Source of the DNA: Marinobacter sp. AC-23
Lineage (GTDB): Bacteria; Pseudomonadota; Gammaproteobacteria; Pseudomonadales; Oleiphilaceae
Assembly: GCF_001858325.1 (NCBI RefSeq)
Contig: NZ_MBPP01000034.1
Coordinates: 1 to 64,000 of the forward strand
Direction: 5' to 3'
Length of the DNA stretch: 64,000 nucleotides
Shown: piece after piece, positions 34,354 through 42,569 of the stretch
Layout of the letters: every line of letters begins with the position of its first letter
How positions within the stretch are numbered: the stretch's first letter is position 1
Notes under the pieces: model-generated
What the model was told of the DNA's origin: nothing
Seen by the model: only the letters and a program-made list of their open reading frames with translations
Database searches by the model: none
Program-made: the position numbers and the translations under genes

Positions 34354-34823
34354 TGCAAACACCCCAAGAAAGACCTGACGTTTTCACGGTTCACTACGTG
34401 CTGAAGAATAAGATCGGCGAGTTGGTTGATACTTCAGAGGGCAGTGAGCCTCTGCATTTTTTATACGGTAGCCCGGATGTTATCAAGGGGATCCAAGAGG
34501 CAGTGAAAGATCGCAATGCCGGGGATTGCCTGGAAGTGACAGTGCCACCCGCCATGGCCTACGGTGAGCACCGAGCGGATTTGGTTCGAAAGGTTCCTCG
34601 CTCAATGTTCGAAGGCGTGGAGAATCTGCAAGTTGGCATGAAGTTCCAAACGAATAATGGCGACAACGCGCAAATTGTTCAGGTAATGGGCATTGATGGA
34701 AATCTCATCAGAATAGACGCCAACCACCCGTTAGCGGGTTTTACCCTGTACTTTGATTTGGAAATCGTTGGGCGTCGTGAAGCAACGAACGACGAAATCG
34801 ATCAGGGCTGGCCGTTATCTTAA
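34353..34823 (+). CDS. FKBP-type peptidyl-prolyl isomerase, SlyD-like
   Basis: Encodes 156 aa, and its ATG shares one base with the preceding TGA (TGATG). The FKBP fold with inserted flap is visible: FTVHYVLKNKIGELVDTSEG, PLHFLYGSPDVIKGIQEAV, CLEVTVPPAMAYGEHRADLV and HPLAGFTLYFDLEIVGRREA. The ANHPLAG and AYG pieces are typical of SlyD/SlpA. It lacks the His-rich metal-binding tail of E. coli SlyD and ends GWPLS, so a metal role is unlikely. It assists proline isomerisation during folding. Confidence 0.93.
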   Translation: MQTPQERPDVFTVHYVLKNKIGELVDTSEGSEPLHFLYGSPDVIKGIQEAVKDRNAGDCLEVTVPPAMAYGEHRADLVRKVPRSMFEGVENLQVGMKFQTNNGDNAQIVQVMGIDGNLIRIDANHPLAGFTLYFDLEIVGRREATNDEIDQGWPLS

Positions 34824-34956
34824 GCCTCAGCGATTTTGTGGCCGCCGCGGTTGCAAGGTTCATTGTTTGTCACTCGGTGTAACTCCATGGCCGGTCCATG
34901 TATATTTCTGAATAGCATGTATAATTGCTGTTACATCGCGTTGTCTGTATTGTCGA

Positions 34957-35733
34957 ATGCAGGCAAAAACTGAACCCGAAAAAACAAAATCAGAGATGGA
35001 CCGCGTGGAACAGACAAACGAAAGTTGGCGAATTCTTATTGTCGAAGATGATGAGCGACTGGCCGAGCTGACCCGTGAATACCTCGAGAGTAACGGCTTG
35101 GCCGTATCAATCGAAACGCATGGAAGCCCTGCTGTAGAGCGAATCCGCAACGAACAACCGGATCTTGTGGTGCTGGATCTGATGTTGCCCGGGGAGGATG
35201 GTCTTTCCATTTGTCGCCGTGTGCGGCCGTATTATTCTGGCCCCATTATTATGCTTACGGCGCGCACTGACGATCTGGATCAGGTGCTGGGTCTTGAGAT
35301 GGGAGCCGATGACTACATCAGCAAACCGGTCAAGCCCCGCGTGCTTTTGGCTCGCATCCGGGCAATGTTACGTCGTGCTACTGAAAATGCCCAAAACAGT
35401 GCTGATGAAGTAAGCGCTGAAGAGCCTACACGCTTGCAGTTCAACGATTTGGTTGTTGATCGGTCCATGCGTGAGGCTTGGCTTAGCGATGTAAGCATCG
35501 ATCTGACCAGCGCTGAGTTTGATCTGCTCTGGCTGCTGTCAAGCAATGCCGGACGCGTATTGAGCCGAGAAGAGATTTTCACGGCCTTGCGCGGCATAGA
35601 ATATGATGGGCAGGACAGATCCATTGACGTTCGGGTCTCCCGGATTCGCCCGAAAATCGGCGACGATCCCGTTCACCCGCGCAGGATCAAGACCGTTCGA
35701 AGTAAAGGTTATTTGTTTGTGAAAGAAGCCTGA
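34957..35733 (+). CDS. OmpR-family response regulator
   Basis: Encodes 258 aa from ATG at 34957 (ATG 34996 is an alternative; neither has a clear ribosome site). The receiver domain has ILIVEDDERLAELTREYLES, phospho-acceptor PDLVVLDLMLPGEDG and MLTARTDDLDQVLGLEMGAD, then the output winged helix with LTSAEFDLLWLLSSNAGRVL, SREEIFTALRG and RSIDVRVSRIRPKIGDD. It forms a pair with the kinase encoded 64 bases downstream, probably acting on envelope or stress genes. The layout is like RstA/RstB, but I do not assign that name firmly. Confidence 0.9.
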   Translation: MQAKTEPEKTKSEMDRVEQTNESWRILIVEDDERLAELTREYLESNGLAVSIETHGSPAVERIRNEQPDLVVLDLMLPGEDGLSICRRVRPYYSGPIIMLTARTDDLDQVLGLEMGADDYISKPVKPRVLLARIRAMLRRATENAQNSADEVSAEEPTRLQFNDLVVDRSMREAWLSDVSIDLTSAEFDLLWLLSSNAGRVLSREEIFTALRGIEYDGQDRSIDVRVSRIRPKIGDDPVHPRRIKTVRSKGYLFVKEA

Positions 35734-35797
35734 CGTTTCAGGCTTTGGCGTCGGCACGGGTTTTCCGGCCGGCGTTTCCCTGCCAGGGTTTGTCGAC

Positions 35798-37366
35798 ATG
35801 CCCCTGAAGTTTTTCCTCAAGTTATACGCTCGCCTTGCCGGCCTTACAGCGCTGGTCATAATGCTTTGTATTGTGCTGTTCTATGGTATCAATTCGGTAC
35901 GCTCACAATTCTGGCATGAACGTTTTTCCGAGCCGCTGATGCGCTGGCTTGCGGATTCACCTTCACCGGAAATCCGTTACCATTGGCTGGGCTCCCAGTA
36001 CGACTTCAGAGTTGCAAGAGCCGGGGAGCTGTCGGTTTCCTCGATTGTTCGGGAGCGCCTGGGGTATGGCCAGGTGGTGGCGGTTGAAGGCAGTCTGGGC
36101 TACCGTTTTCTGGTAACCGGGTTTCATGGCGAAGCTTTGCAGCTCAGGGCGGCTCAGCCCTATCGTGATATTGCTGTTGCCTCAGCACAGATCCTGCGAG
36201 TACACCTCGATGCCGCCACCCCAAGCGAGCGTAAAGGTGCTGCTGAGCGGCTGACCAAGGGTTTAAACGTAGGGCTTCAAAGAGTGCAGGATCTGACCGC
36301 ACTGCCAGATGATGAAGTCCTGGAGCGGGTTTATAGCCAAGGATCCGCATTCTACCGCAGCAATGGTGAGGGGCGAGTGCTTGTCCAGATGTCGGATGGC
36401 GAGCTGGTTCAGGTCACTTTGCCGGCACCTTTCAATCCGTGGGCATGGCCGGTCATTCTTCTGTTATTGGTGGTGTCCGGGAGTGTACTGGCGCTGGCGC
36501 TGATTCTCGTGCTCCGTGACCTTGATAGCAAGCTGCGTAAGGTCGAGTCTGTGGCTGTGCGGATTGCCCGTGGAGAAATGGGCGCCCGTGTAGAGGCGGA
36601 CGAAGGCACCATCGTCTCCCGGTTAGCCGCTGCATTTAATGGTATGGCGGAACACATTCAGCGCCTTGTGAATGTTCAGCGTGAAATGATTCACGCGGTG
36701 TCCCACGAATTAAGAACCCCGGTTGCCCGTATTCGCTTCGGGGTACAGATGATTGAGGACTGTCAGGGCCAAGAAGCTCTGCAGAAACAGCTTGATGGTA
36801 TCGATGGAGACATTCAGGAGCTGGATGAGCTGATTGATGAGATCCTGACCTATGCGCGGCTCGAGCAGGGCGGTCCTGTGTTTTCCCTGGAAGAGGCATC
36901 TGTTACTGACATAGTGCGACAGGTTGTTGGGGAGCAACAACTTGTTCGTCCGGCTCTGAGTATTGAAGGTGAAATTGACGAGGCCACGGAGCACTTGGCG
37001 CTAGCCGATGTGGAGCCGCGCTATATTCATCGGGCCATCCAGAATCTAGTGGGGAATGCGGGGCGTTATGCATCTGGAAGGGTGCTTGTGCGCTGCCATA
37101 TTGATGAAGACCACTGCCGTATTGATGTAGAGGACGATGGCCCAGGTATTCCGGAAGATGAATGGGAAAAAGTTTTCACCGCGTTTTCCCGGCTCGATGA
37201 CAGCCGCACCCGTACCTCCGGCGGATATGGGCTTGGCCTGTCTATCGTGCGCCGTATTCTGTATTGGCATAACGGCCAGGCTTTTGTTAGCCGAAGTGAC
37301 AGCCTTGGTGGTGCGCGCTTCAGTTTGGTTTGGCCGCGCAAGAAGCCGATTGAGCCGAGCTTGTGA
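35798..37366 (+). CDS. Sensor histidine kinase partner of the OmpR-type regulator
   Basis: Encodes 522 aa. It has an N-terminal helix (GLTALVIMLCIVLFYGIN), a periplasmic domain of about 170 residues, and a second helix (AWPVILLLLVVSGSVLALAL). A HAMP linker, the HisKA box EMIHAVSHELRTPVARIRFG and an ATPase domain with RAIQNLVGNAGRYA, VEDDGPGIPEDEWE and GYGLGLSIVRRIL follow. Layout and spacing resemble RstB. The periplasmic domain has no motif that would identify the signal. It senses an envelope signal and phosphorylates the regulator just upstream. Confidence 0.9.
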   Translation: MPLKFFLKLYARLAGLTALVIMLCIVLFYGINSVRSQFWHERFSEPLMRWLADSPSPEIRYHWLGSQYDFRVARAGELSVSSIVRERLGYGQVVAVEGSLGYRFLVTGFHGEALQLRAAQPYRDIAVASAQILRVHLDAATPSERKGAAERLTKGLNVGLQRVQDLTALPDDEVLERVYSQGSAFYRSNGEGRVLVQMSDGELVQVTLPAPFNPWAWPVILLLLVVSGSVLALALILVLRDLDSKLRKVESVAVRIARGEMGARVEADEGTIVSRLAAAFNGMAEHIQRLVNVQREMIHAVSHELRTPVARIRFGVQMIEDCQGQEALQKQLDGIDGDIQELDELIDEILTYARLEQGGPVFSLEEASVTDIVRQVVGEQQLVRPALSIEGEIDEATEHLALADVEPRYIHRAIQNLVGNAGRYASGRVLVRCHIDEDHCRIDVEDDGPGIPEDEWEKVFTAFSRLDDSRTRTSGGYGLGLSIVRRILYWHNGQAFVSRSDSLGGARFSLVWPRKKPIEPSL

Positions 37367-37526
37367 GAAGGTTGTGAGGCAGATCTCAGGCTCTCACCTG
37401 ATGTAACAAAGTGACTACACAAGCACTACTGAACATTTCTTTGTCAGCGCAGATAATTAAAAGCGTAAGGGATGACTTTTTTGGTTGTGGTTCTTACGAA
37501 CTTTCCTTGTTTCATTCGTCATTTGA

Positions 37527-37552
37527 GGGTCGGTTTTCCGGCCCTTTTTTTT
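37527..37552 (+). terminator. Rho-independent terminator after the two-component operon
   Basis: GGGTCGG-TTTT-CCGGCCC forms a 7-bp stem (one G-T pair) followed directly by eight T. It lies about 160 bases after the kinase stop. The rest of the 308-base gap up to glpK (37367-37674) holds no gene that I can see. Confidence 0.85.
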
Positions 37553-37674
37553 CTTTATTTTTTGTGTATTCCTGCGCTTACTCCTCCGAATTCCCTCCTG
37601 TGTCTTTACCAATGTTCTTCTTCAGGAGAACCAGCTGGTAGAATCCGGTAAACGACCGGACACCAGGAACCACG

Positions 37675-39156
37675 ATGACCCGATATCTGCTTGCCATTGA
37701 CCAGGGAACCACCAGTTCCCGAGCCATTGTTTTTGATCAAAGCGGTACGAGCGTTGCTACAGATCAACGGGAGTTTCATCAGCACTTTCCCAGTGATGGC
37801 TGGGTGGAGCATGACGCCACGGAAATTTGGGAGAGTACGCTGGCAGTGTGCCGAAGCGCTCTCGATAAAGCAGCCATTAAGGCCTCGGAGCTTGCCGGGA
37901 TTGGCATTACCAATCAGCGTGAAACCACGGTTATCTGGGAGAGAGCCTCCGGCAAGCCGATTCACCGCGCGATTGTTTGGCAGGACAGGCGTACGGCGTC
38001 TTTGTGTACCAAGCTGAAAACCGACGGCTATGAGGATATTGTAGTTGAAAGGACTGGGCTTCTGATCGACCCTTACTTTTCCGCCACTAAAATTGCATGG
38101 ATTCTGGATAATGTAGAAGGTGCCCGGGCCCGGGCGGAAGCCGGTGAGCTGGCGTTTGGTACGGTAGACAGCTGGCTTCTGTGGAATCTGACCGGTGGCC
38201 GTTCGCATTATACCGATGCCACCAACGCCTCCCGAACGGCACTGTTCAACATACACGAGCAAGAATGGGACAATGAGCTGCTCTCGCTCTTTCGCGTTCC
38301 TGAATCTTTGTTGCCAGGTGTGCTCGATAGTGCGGCAGATTACGGCGAAACTGACGCCGAATGGCTTGGTGCTCCGGTGATGGTGGCCGGCATTGCGGGC
38401 GATCAGCAGGCAGCATTGATAGGGCAGGCCTGTTTCAAACCGGGCATGGCGAAGAGTACCTATGGCACTGGCTGTTTTTTGATGGTTAATACCGGGGACA
38501 TAGCCCTACGATCTGAGAATCGCCTGCTTACCACCGTGGCTTACCGGCTGAATGGCAAACCCTGTTACGCGGTGGAAGGCAGTATTTTTGTGGCGGGTGC
38601 CGCCATGCAGTGGCTGCGAGATGGGCTGAAGCTGATTGCCCATGCTAACGAATCCTCGGCCTATGCAGAAACCGTTGGCGTGGATAACCAGGTGTACCTG
38701 GTGCCAGCATTTACTGGCCTGGGGGCGCCCCACTGGGATCCCCATGCACGTGGGGCCATCATGGGGCTGACGCGGGACACGGGGATCGGCGAGATTGTGA
38801 CAGCCGGGTTGCAGTCTGTGTGCTACCAGACCAAAGATTTGGCGCGAGCCATCCAGAATGATGGGGCAGCTCTGGCCTCGCTTCGGGTAGACGGGGGTAT
38901 GGTGGTCAACGACTGGCTGATGCAGTTTCTGGCGGATATTCTGAATGTGACGGTTGATCGCCCTCGAATTACCGAAACCACGGCGCTGGGCGCTGCTTAC
39001 CTTGCTGGATTGCAAACCGGTGTTTATAGCAGCCTGGAGCAGATCTCGGAGCTCTGGGAGTGCGAGCGGCAGTTTCACGCGGGAATGCGCCCCGCGCTGC
39101 GTGAGTCACTTTATGCGGGTTGGCTGGATGCTGTTGAGCGGGTCTGCAACAACTAA
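37675..39156 (+). CDS. glpK: Glycerol kinase
   Basis: Encodes 493 aa. FGGY-family motifs are clear: [20 protein letters not shown] at the start, [54 protein letters not shown] and [16 protein letters not shown], with ALRVDGG-like [16 protein letters not shown] near the end. It phosphorylates glycerol to glycerol-3-phosphate in the cytoplasm. glpF and glpD are not in the window. The gene stands alone between a terminator and a convergent ABC ATPase gene. Length is normal. Confidence 0.97.
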   Translation: MTRYLLAIDQGTTSSRAIVFDQSGTSVATDQREFHQHFPSDGWVEHDATEIWESTLAVCRSALDKAAIKASELAGIGITNQRETTVIWERASGKPIHRAIVWQDRRTASLCTKLKTDGYEDIVVERTGLLIDPYFSATKIAWILDNVEGARARAEAGELAFGTVDSWLLWNLTGGRSHYTDATNASRTALFNIHEQEWDNELLSLFRVPESLLPGVLDSAADYGETDAEWLGAPVMVAGIAGDQQAALIGQACFKPGMAKSTYGTGCFLMVNTGDIALRSENRLLTTVAYRLNGKPCYAVEGSIFVAGAAMQWLRDGLKLIAHANESSAYAETVGVDNQVYLVPAFTGLGAPHWDPHARGAIMGLTRDTGIGEIVTAGLQSVCYQTKDLARAIQNDGAALASLRVDGGMVVNDWLMQFLADILNVTVDRPRITETTALGAAYLAGLQTGVYSSLEQISELWECERQFHAGMRPALRESLYAGWLDAVERVCNN

Positions 39157-39174
39157 GGACCCCCATAAGGCTCT

Positions 39175-40247
39175 TCAGCTGTTGCGCTCAAAGGCAATAA
39201 GGTGATCGGCCTCGACTCTTACCGGAACCACCTCGCCCAGGTGAAAGTCCAGATGGCTGCGGAACAGCGCCTCAAATTCCGTATCTTCGGAGCACCGGAA
39301 ACGGTAAAGCGTGGAGGTGCCTGCAAAGGTTTTCTCAACGACTTTGGGGCGCAGGTCTGAATCCGCATCGTAGACAATGTCGTCTGGGCGTATCAGCACA
39401 TCCACCAGCGTGCCAGTGGGCCAGCTGTAAGCTCTGTTACCGTGAATAGTGCCCAGCTCAGACTCTATGGTGTCTGGCCCCGCAGCTCTGCCTGGCACAA
39501 ACCCGCCCTGGCCTACAAAACTTGCCACAAACCGATTCACAGGCTCGTGATAGAGGTTGTAAGGCACGTCCCATTGCTGGATTTTGCCGTTCTGGAGCAC
39601 CGCCACCTGATCGCACATGGCAAACGCTTCTTGCTGATCGTGAGTCACCAGAATGGCGCTGATGCCGAGGGTTTTCAGAATTTCGCGAACGTCCAGGCTG
39701 AGCCTGCGGCGCAGATCGGCATCCAGGTTTGAAAAGGGCTCGTCCAGGAGAATCAGCGTTGGTTCCGGGGCAAGAGCTCGTGCAGGGCAACCCGCTGCTG
39801 TTGGCCGCCCGACAGTTCATGTGGATAATTGTCCGCCAGATCCTGTAGGTGAACAACATGAAGCAGCTCCATAACTTTGTCGCGCTTCTCGGTTTTGCTC
39901 AACCCGCGTAATCCAAAGCCCACGTTATCGGCAATGCTCAGGTGCGGGAAAAGCGCATAGTCCTGAAAAACCATGCCTATGCGGCGCTTCTCTGGCGCCA
40001 GTGTGCGGCCGGGCAGGCTAATCTGCTGGGATTGCAGGCGAATCTCCCCTCCGGTCAGGGGGAGGAAACCCGCCAGCGCCCTCAAAATAGTACTTTTTCC
40101 ACAACCGCTGGGGCCAAGCAGGCAGCCGATATCCCCATGGCTCAGTGCGAAGCTGACATCTTTTACAACAGCGCCTCCGCCATAGCCGCAGACCAGGTTG
40201 TTTACTTCCAGGAGCCAGTTATGGGCGGTCGTTTCGGGGGTGCTCAT
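39175..40247 (-). CDS. Ferric-iron-type ABC transporter ATPase (FbpC-like), one-base frameshift
   Basis: ATG at 40247, six bases after the argF stop. It has Walker A GPSGCGKSTILRALAGFL, Q-loop VFQDYALFPHLSIADNVGF and signature HELSGGQQQRVAL. The frame then breaks. Adding one C near 39783 restores ARALAPEPTLILLDEPFSNL and continues through VTHDQQEAFAMCDQVAVL to 39175, for 357 aa, with a C-terminal TOBE-like domain (LVDVLIRPDDIVYDADSD). This is the normal FbpC/PotA-type size. No permease or binding protein lies next to it. It is probably an iron(III) or thiamine-type importer ATPase, but the substrate is not certain. Confidence 0.85.
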
Positions 40248-40252
40248 AACGC

Positions 40253-41167
40253 TTAGTCCAGGCGATTCAAGATCAGGAATTCCAGCAGAGCCTTTTGGGC
40301 GTGGAGCCGATTCTCGGCTTCATCCCAGATTACCGAATTTGGGTGCTCTATCATGTCTGCAGAGATCTCTTCGCCGCGGTGAGCGGGCAGGCAATGCATG
40401 AGCAGTGCGTCTTTTGCGGCCACACTCATCAATGCCGGGTTTATCTGGTAGTTGCTGAAGGCTTTTTCGCGGGCCTTCTGCTCGTCTTCCTGGCCCATGG
40501 AGGCCCAGACGTCAGTAACCAACAGGTTTGCATCGCGAGCTGCCTCCGCTGGCTCACGCATGAGGGTTACGCAGGAACTGTGTGCCTTTACCAGTTCTGG
40601 GTCTGGTTCGTAGCCCTCGGGTGTTGCGATGTTCAGGTGAAAATCGAACTGCTTGGCAGCATTGATGTACGAGTGGCACATGTTATTGCCATCGCCAATC
40701 CACGCCACTGTAGCGCCCCGAATACTGCCCCGATGTTCGCGGTAGGTTTGCATGTCGGCCAGCAACTGGCAGGGATGGAAGTCATCTGTGAGGGCATTGA
40801 TAACCGGTGCCCGCGAGGCCTTTGCAAATGTCTCAACCGTTTTATGAGCAAAGGTGCGGATCATCACCGCATCCACCATGCTGGAAATGACAATGGCGGA
40901 GTCTTCTATGGGTTCTCCGCGGCCAAGCTGAGTGTCCCTCGGAGAGAGAAACATGGCAGAGCCACCCAGCTGTGTCATGCCGGCCTCAAAAGAGACCCGG
41001 GTGCGGGTTGAAGACTTTTCAAAAATCATCGCCAGCACGCGGTTTTTGAGTGAGTCCCGCACCTTGCCCTGGCGCCATTCGTTCCGGAGCTTGGTTCCAT
41101 GATCCACCAAGTCTTCCAGTTCTGTCGTGGTCATGTCATTCAGTGTTAGAAAATGCCTTGCTGCCAT
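40253..41167 (-). CDS. argF: Ornithine carbamoyltransferase, anabolic
   Basis: Encodes 304 aa. Carbamoyl-phosphate binding motif [20 protein letters not shown], the catalytic loop [17 protein letters not shown] and the ornithine-binding region [19 protein letters not shown] (the MHCLPAHRG form) are intact, as is DVWASMGQE. It makes citrulline from ornithine and carbamoyl phosphate for arginine synthesis. Its stop is 6 bases before the start of the ABC ATPase gene. The divergent partner is grxD, 235 bases away. Confidence 0.97.
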   Translation of the reverse strand: MAARHFLTLNDMTTTELEDLVDHGTKLRNEWRQGKVRDSLKNRVLAMIFEKSSTRTRVSFEAGMTQLGGSAMFLSPRDTQLGRGEPIEDSAIVISSMVDAVMIRTFAHKTVETFAKASRAPVINALTDDFHPCQLLADMQTYREHRGSIRGATVAWIGDGNNMCHSYINAAKQFDFHLNIATPEGYEPDPELVKAHSSCVTLMREPAEAARDANLLVTDVWASMGQEDEQKAREKAFSNYQINPALMSVAAKDALLMHCLPAHRGEEISADMIEHPNSVIWDEAENRLHAQKALLEFLILNRLD

Positions 41168-41402
41168 GGGATGGCCCTTACCTTGGTGAAGCCCAGGATG
41201 AGTATAATTACTGGCGAAAAAACGGGGGCACCAAGTCTAGCCCTTCGCGCCAATGAAGACAACGCTGCGGGTGTCGAGGCCTTGCCTTGGGTCAAACTTT
41301 GAGGTTTGTTGAGTAGCTTGCCCAGCGTGTACAATGGAATCCAATAGAGATAGGTGCAACAGCGCAAACAAGCTGTTCATTTTTAACCAGAGGTGAATGT
41401 TC

Positions 41403-41729
41403 ATGGACATTAACGAAACCATTAAAGCCCAGCTTTCAGAAAACCCGATTATCCTTTACATGAAGGGGTCGCCCCAAGCTCCCCAGTGCGGTTTTTCGTC
41501 CAAAACCTCACAGGCTCTGATGGCTTGCGGCGAGCGCTTTGCGTTCGTGAATATCCTTGATAACCAGGAACTGCGGGAAGGCCTGAAAATTTACTCAAGC
41601 TGGCCAACCTATCCGCAGCTTTACGTTAGCGGTGAGCTGGTCGGTGGTTGTGACATTATTATGGAGATGTCCGAAAACGGTGAGCTGGCTACGCTGGTAA
41701 AAGAGGCAGCCAAGCAAGCTGAGGCTTGA
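41403..41729 (+). CDS. grxD: Monothiol glutaredoxin, Grx4 type
   Basis: Encodes 108 aa from ATG at 41403 with AGAGG nine bases upstream; an ATG two codons earlier is too close to that site. The CGFS active site appears in QAPQCGFSSKTSQALM, with the glutathione-binding parts WPTYPQLYVSGELVGGCDII and MYMKGSP-like LYMKGSP. Such monothiol glutaredoxins bind a [2Fe-2S] cluster with glutathione and take part in iron-sulfur cluster delivery. It is divergent from argF and convergent with the TonB-like gene. Confidence 0.95.
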   Translation: MDINETIKAQLSENPIILYMKGSPQAPQCGFSSKTSQALMACGERFAFVNILDNQELREGLKIYSSWPTYPQLYVSGELVGGCDIIMEMSENGELATLVKEAAKQAEA

Positions 41730-41747
41730 TTCCGCTTTTTCTGATGG

Positions 41748-42524
41748 CTAAAGCCGCGACGGAGCAAATAGCAGTTTTACTTCGAAGCGGCTTTTTCCGG
41801 CCTGATCCGGTGGTGGCTCCGGATAGGGGCTGGCTGCGAGCGCGGCCTGGTAGGCCGCGCGGTCTATTTGTTCAATACCTGTCGATTTGACGACTCTCGC
41901 TCTGGTCAATGCGCCATTCCCCAGTAACTGAAGTTCCACTTCCATAGTGCTTGAGCCAGCCAGCTTCCTCATGGCGGGTACCCGCAGTGTTTCAAGCATA
42001 GCGCCCCAGTGCATAGCCAGTTTGATCAGGTAGGGATCCTGTTCGGCGGGTGACTGCGTAATTTTGGTGGTGTCGTCAGAGCTTTTCTTTTTCGAAACCT
42101 GTGAGCGGGCTCCTGATATTGACGGCGAGCTGGCAGGCGTTGTGGGACTTACCAGGTTCGGTTTCGATTTTGTCTTTGCTGCCGCCTGAGAATCTTCAGT
42201 GCTTGCCGTTTTTCGCTGAGAACTGCTTGTCGAAATTAGGGGTTTGACTAGCTGCGAGGCGATACCGTCTGGTATTACTTCAAATGGTGGATTGCGGTCG
42301 GTGTGTTTTTCGACAGGCTCGGGTGTATGGGCGACCGGCGTTCTATGGTCGCTTTGCGTGGCGACCAGTTCCAGGTTCAATTGCTGGCGGTGCCGAACTG
42401 GGGGATCCTGCGTAATAGCAGGGACGCCAGATAGCAACAGCGTATGAATCAGGAAAGCGGTTGATAAGGCGAGGGCGATCCGATACTTCGCCGGAAGGCT
42501 GTTGTTACTGCCATGCTCCAGCAT
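41748..42524 (-). CDS. TonB-like energy transducer protein
   Basis: Encodes 258 aa with an N-terminal membrane anchor (YRIALALSTAFLIHTLLLSG), a long Pro/Ser/Lys-rich spacer (residues about 30-150) and a C-terminal TonB domain with PAMRKLAGSSTMEVELQLLG, GALTRARVVKSTGIEQIDRA and the ending YPEPPPDQAGKSRFEVKLLF. The YPEPP form is typical of TonB C-terminal domains. It would connect inner-membrane proton force to outer-membrane receptors, but exbB/exbD are not adjacent. It lies just before the DUF1631 gene, which is read in the same direction 46 bases upstream. Confidence 0.8.
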   Translation of the reverse strand: MLEHGSNNSLPAKYRIALALSTAFLIHTLLLSGVPAITQDPPVRHRQQLNLELVATQSDHRTPVAHTPEPVEKHTDRNPPFEVIPDGIASQLVKPLISTSSSQRKTASTEDSQAAAKTKSKPNLVSPTTPASSPSISGARSQVSKKKSSDDTTKITQSPAEQDPYLIKLAMHWGAMLETLRVPAMRKLAGSSTMEVELQLLGNGALTRARVVKSTGIEQIDRAAYQAALAASPYPEPPPDQAGKSRFEVKLLFAPSRL

Positions 42525-42569
42525 TGATCTCAGGTTGCTCCATTGTTACTGGATAACTGCCAAGCCAGG

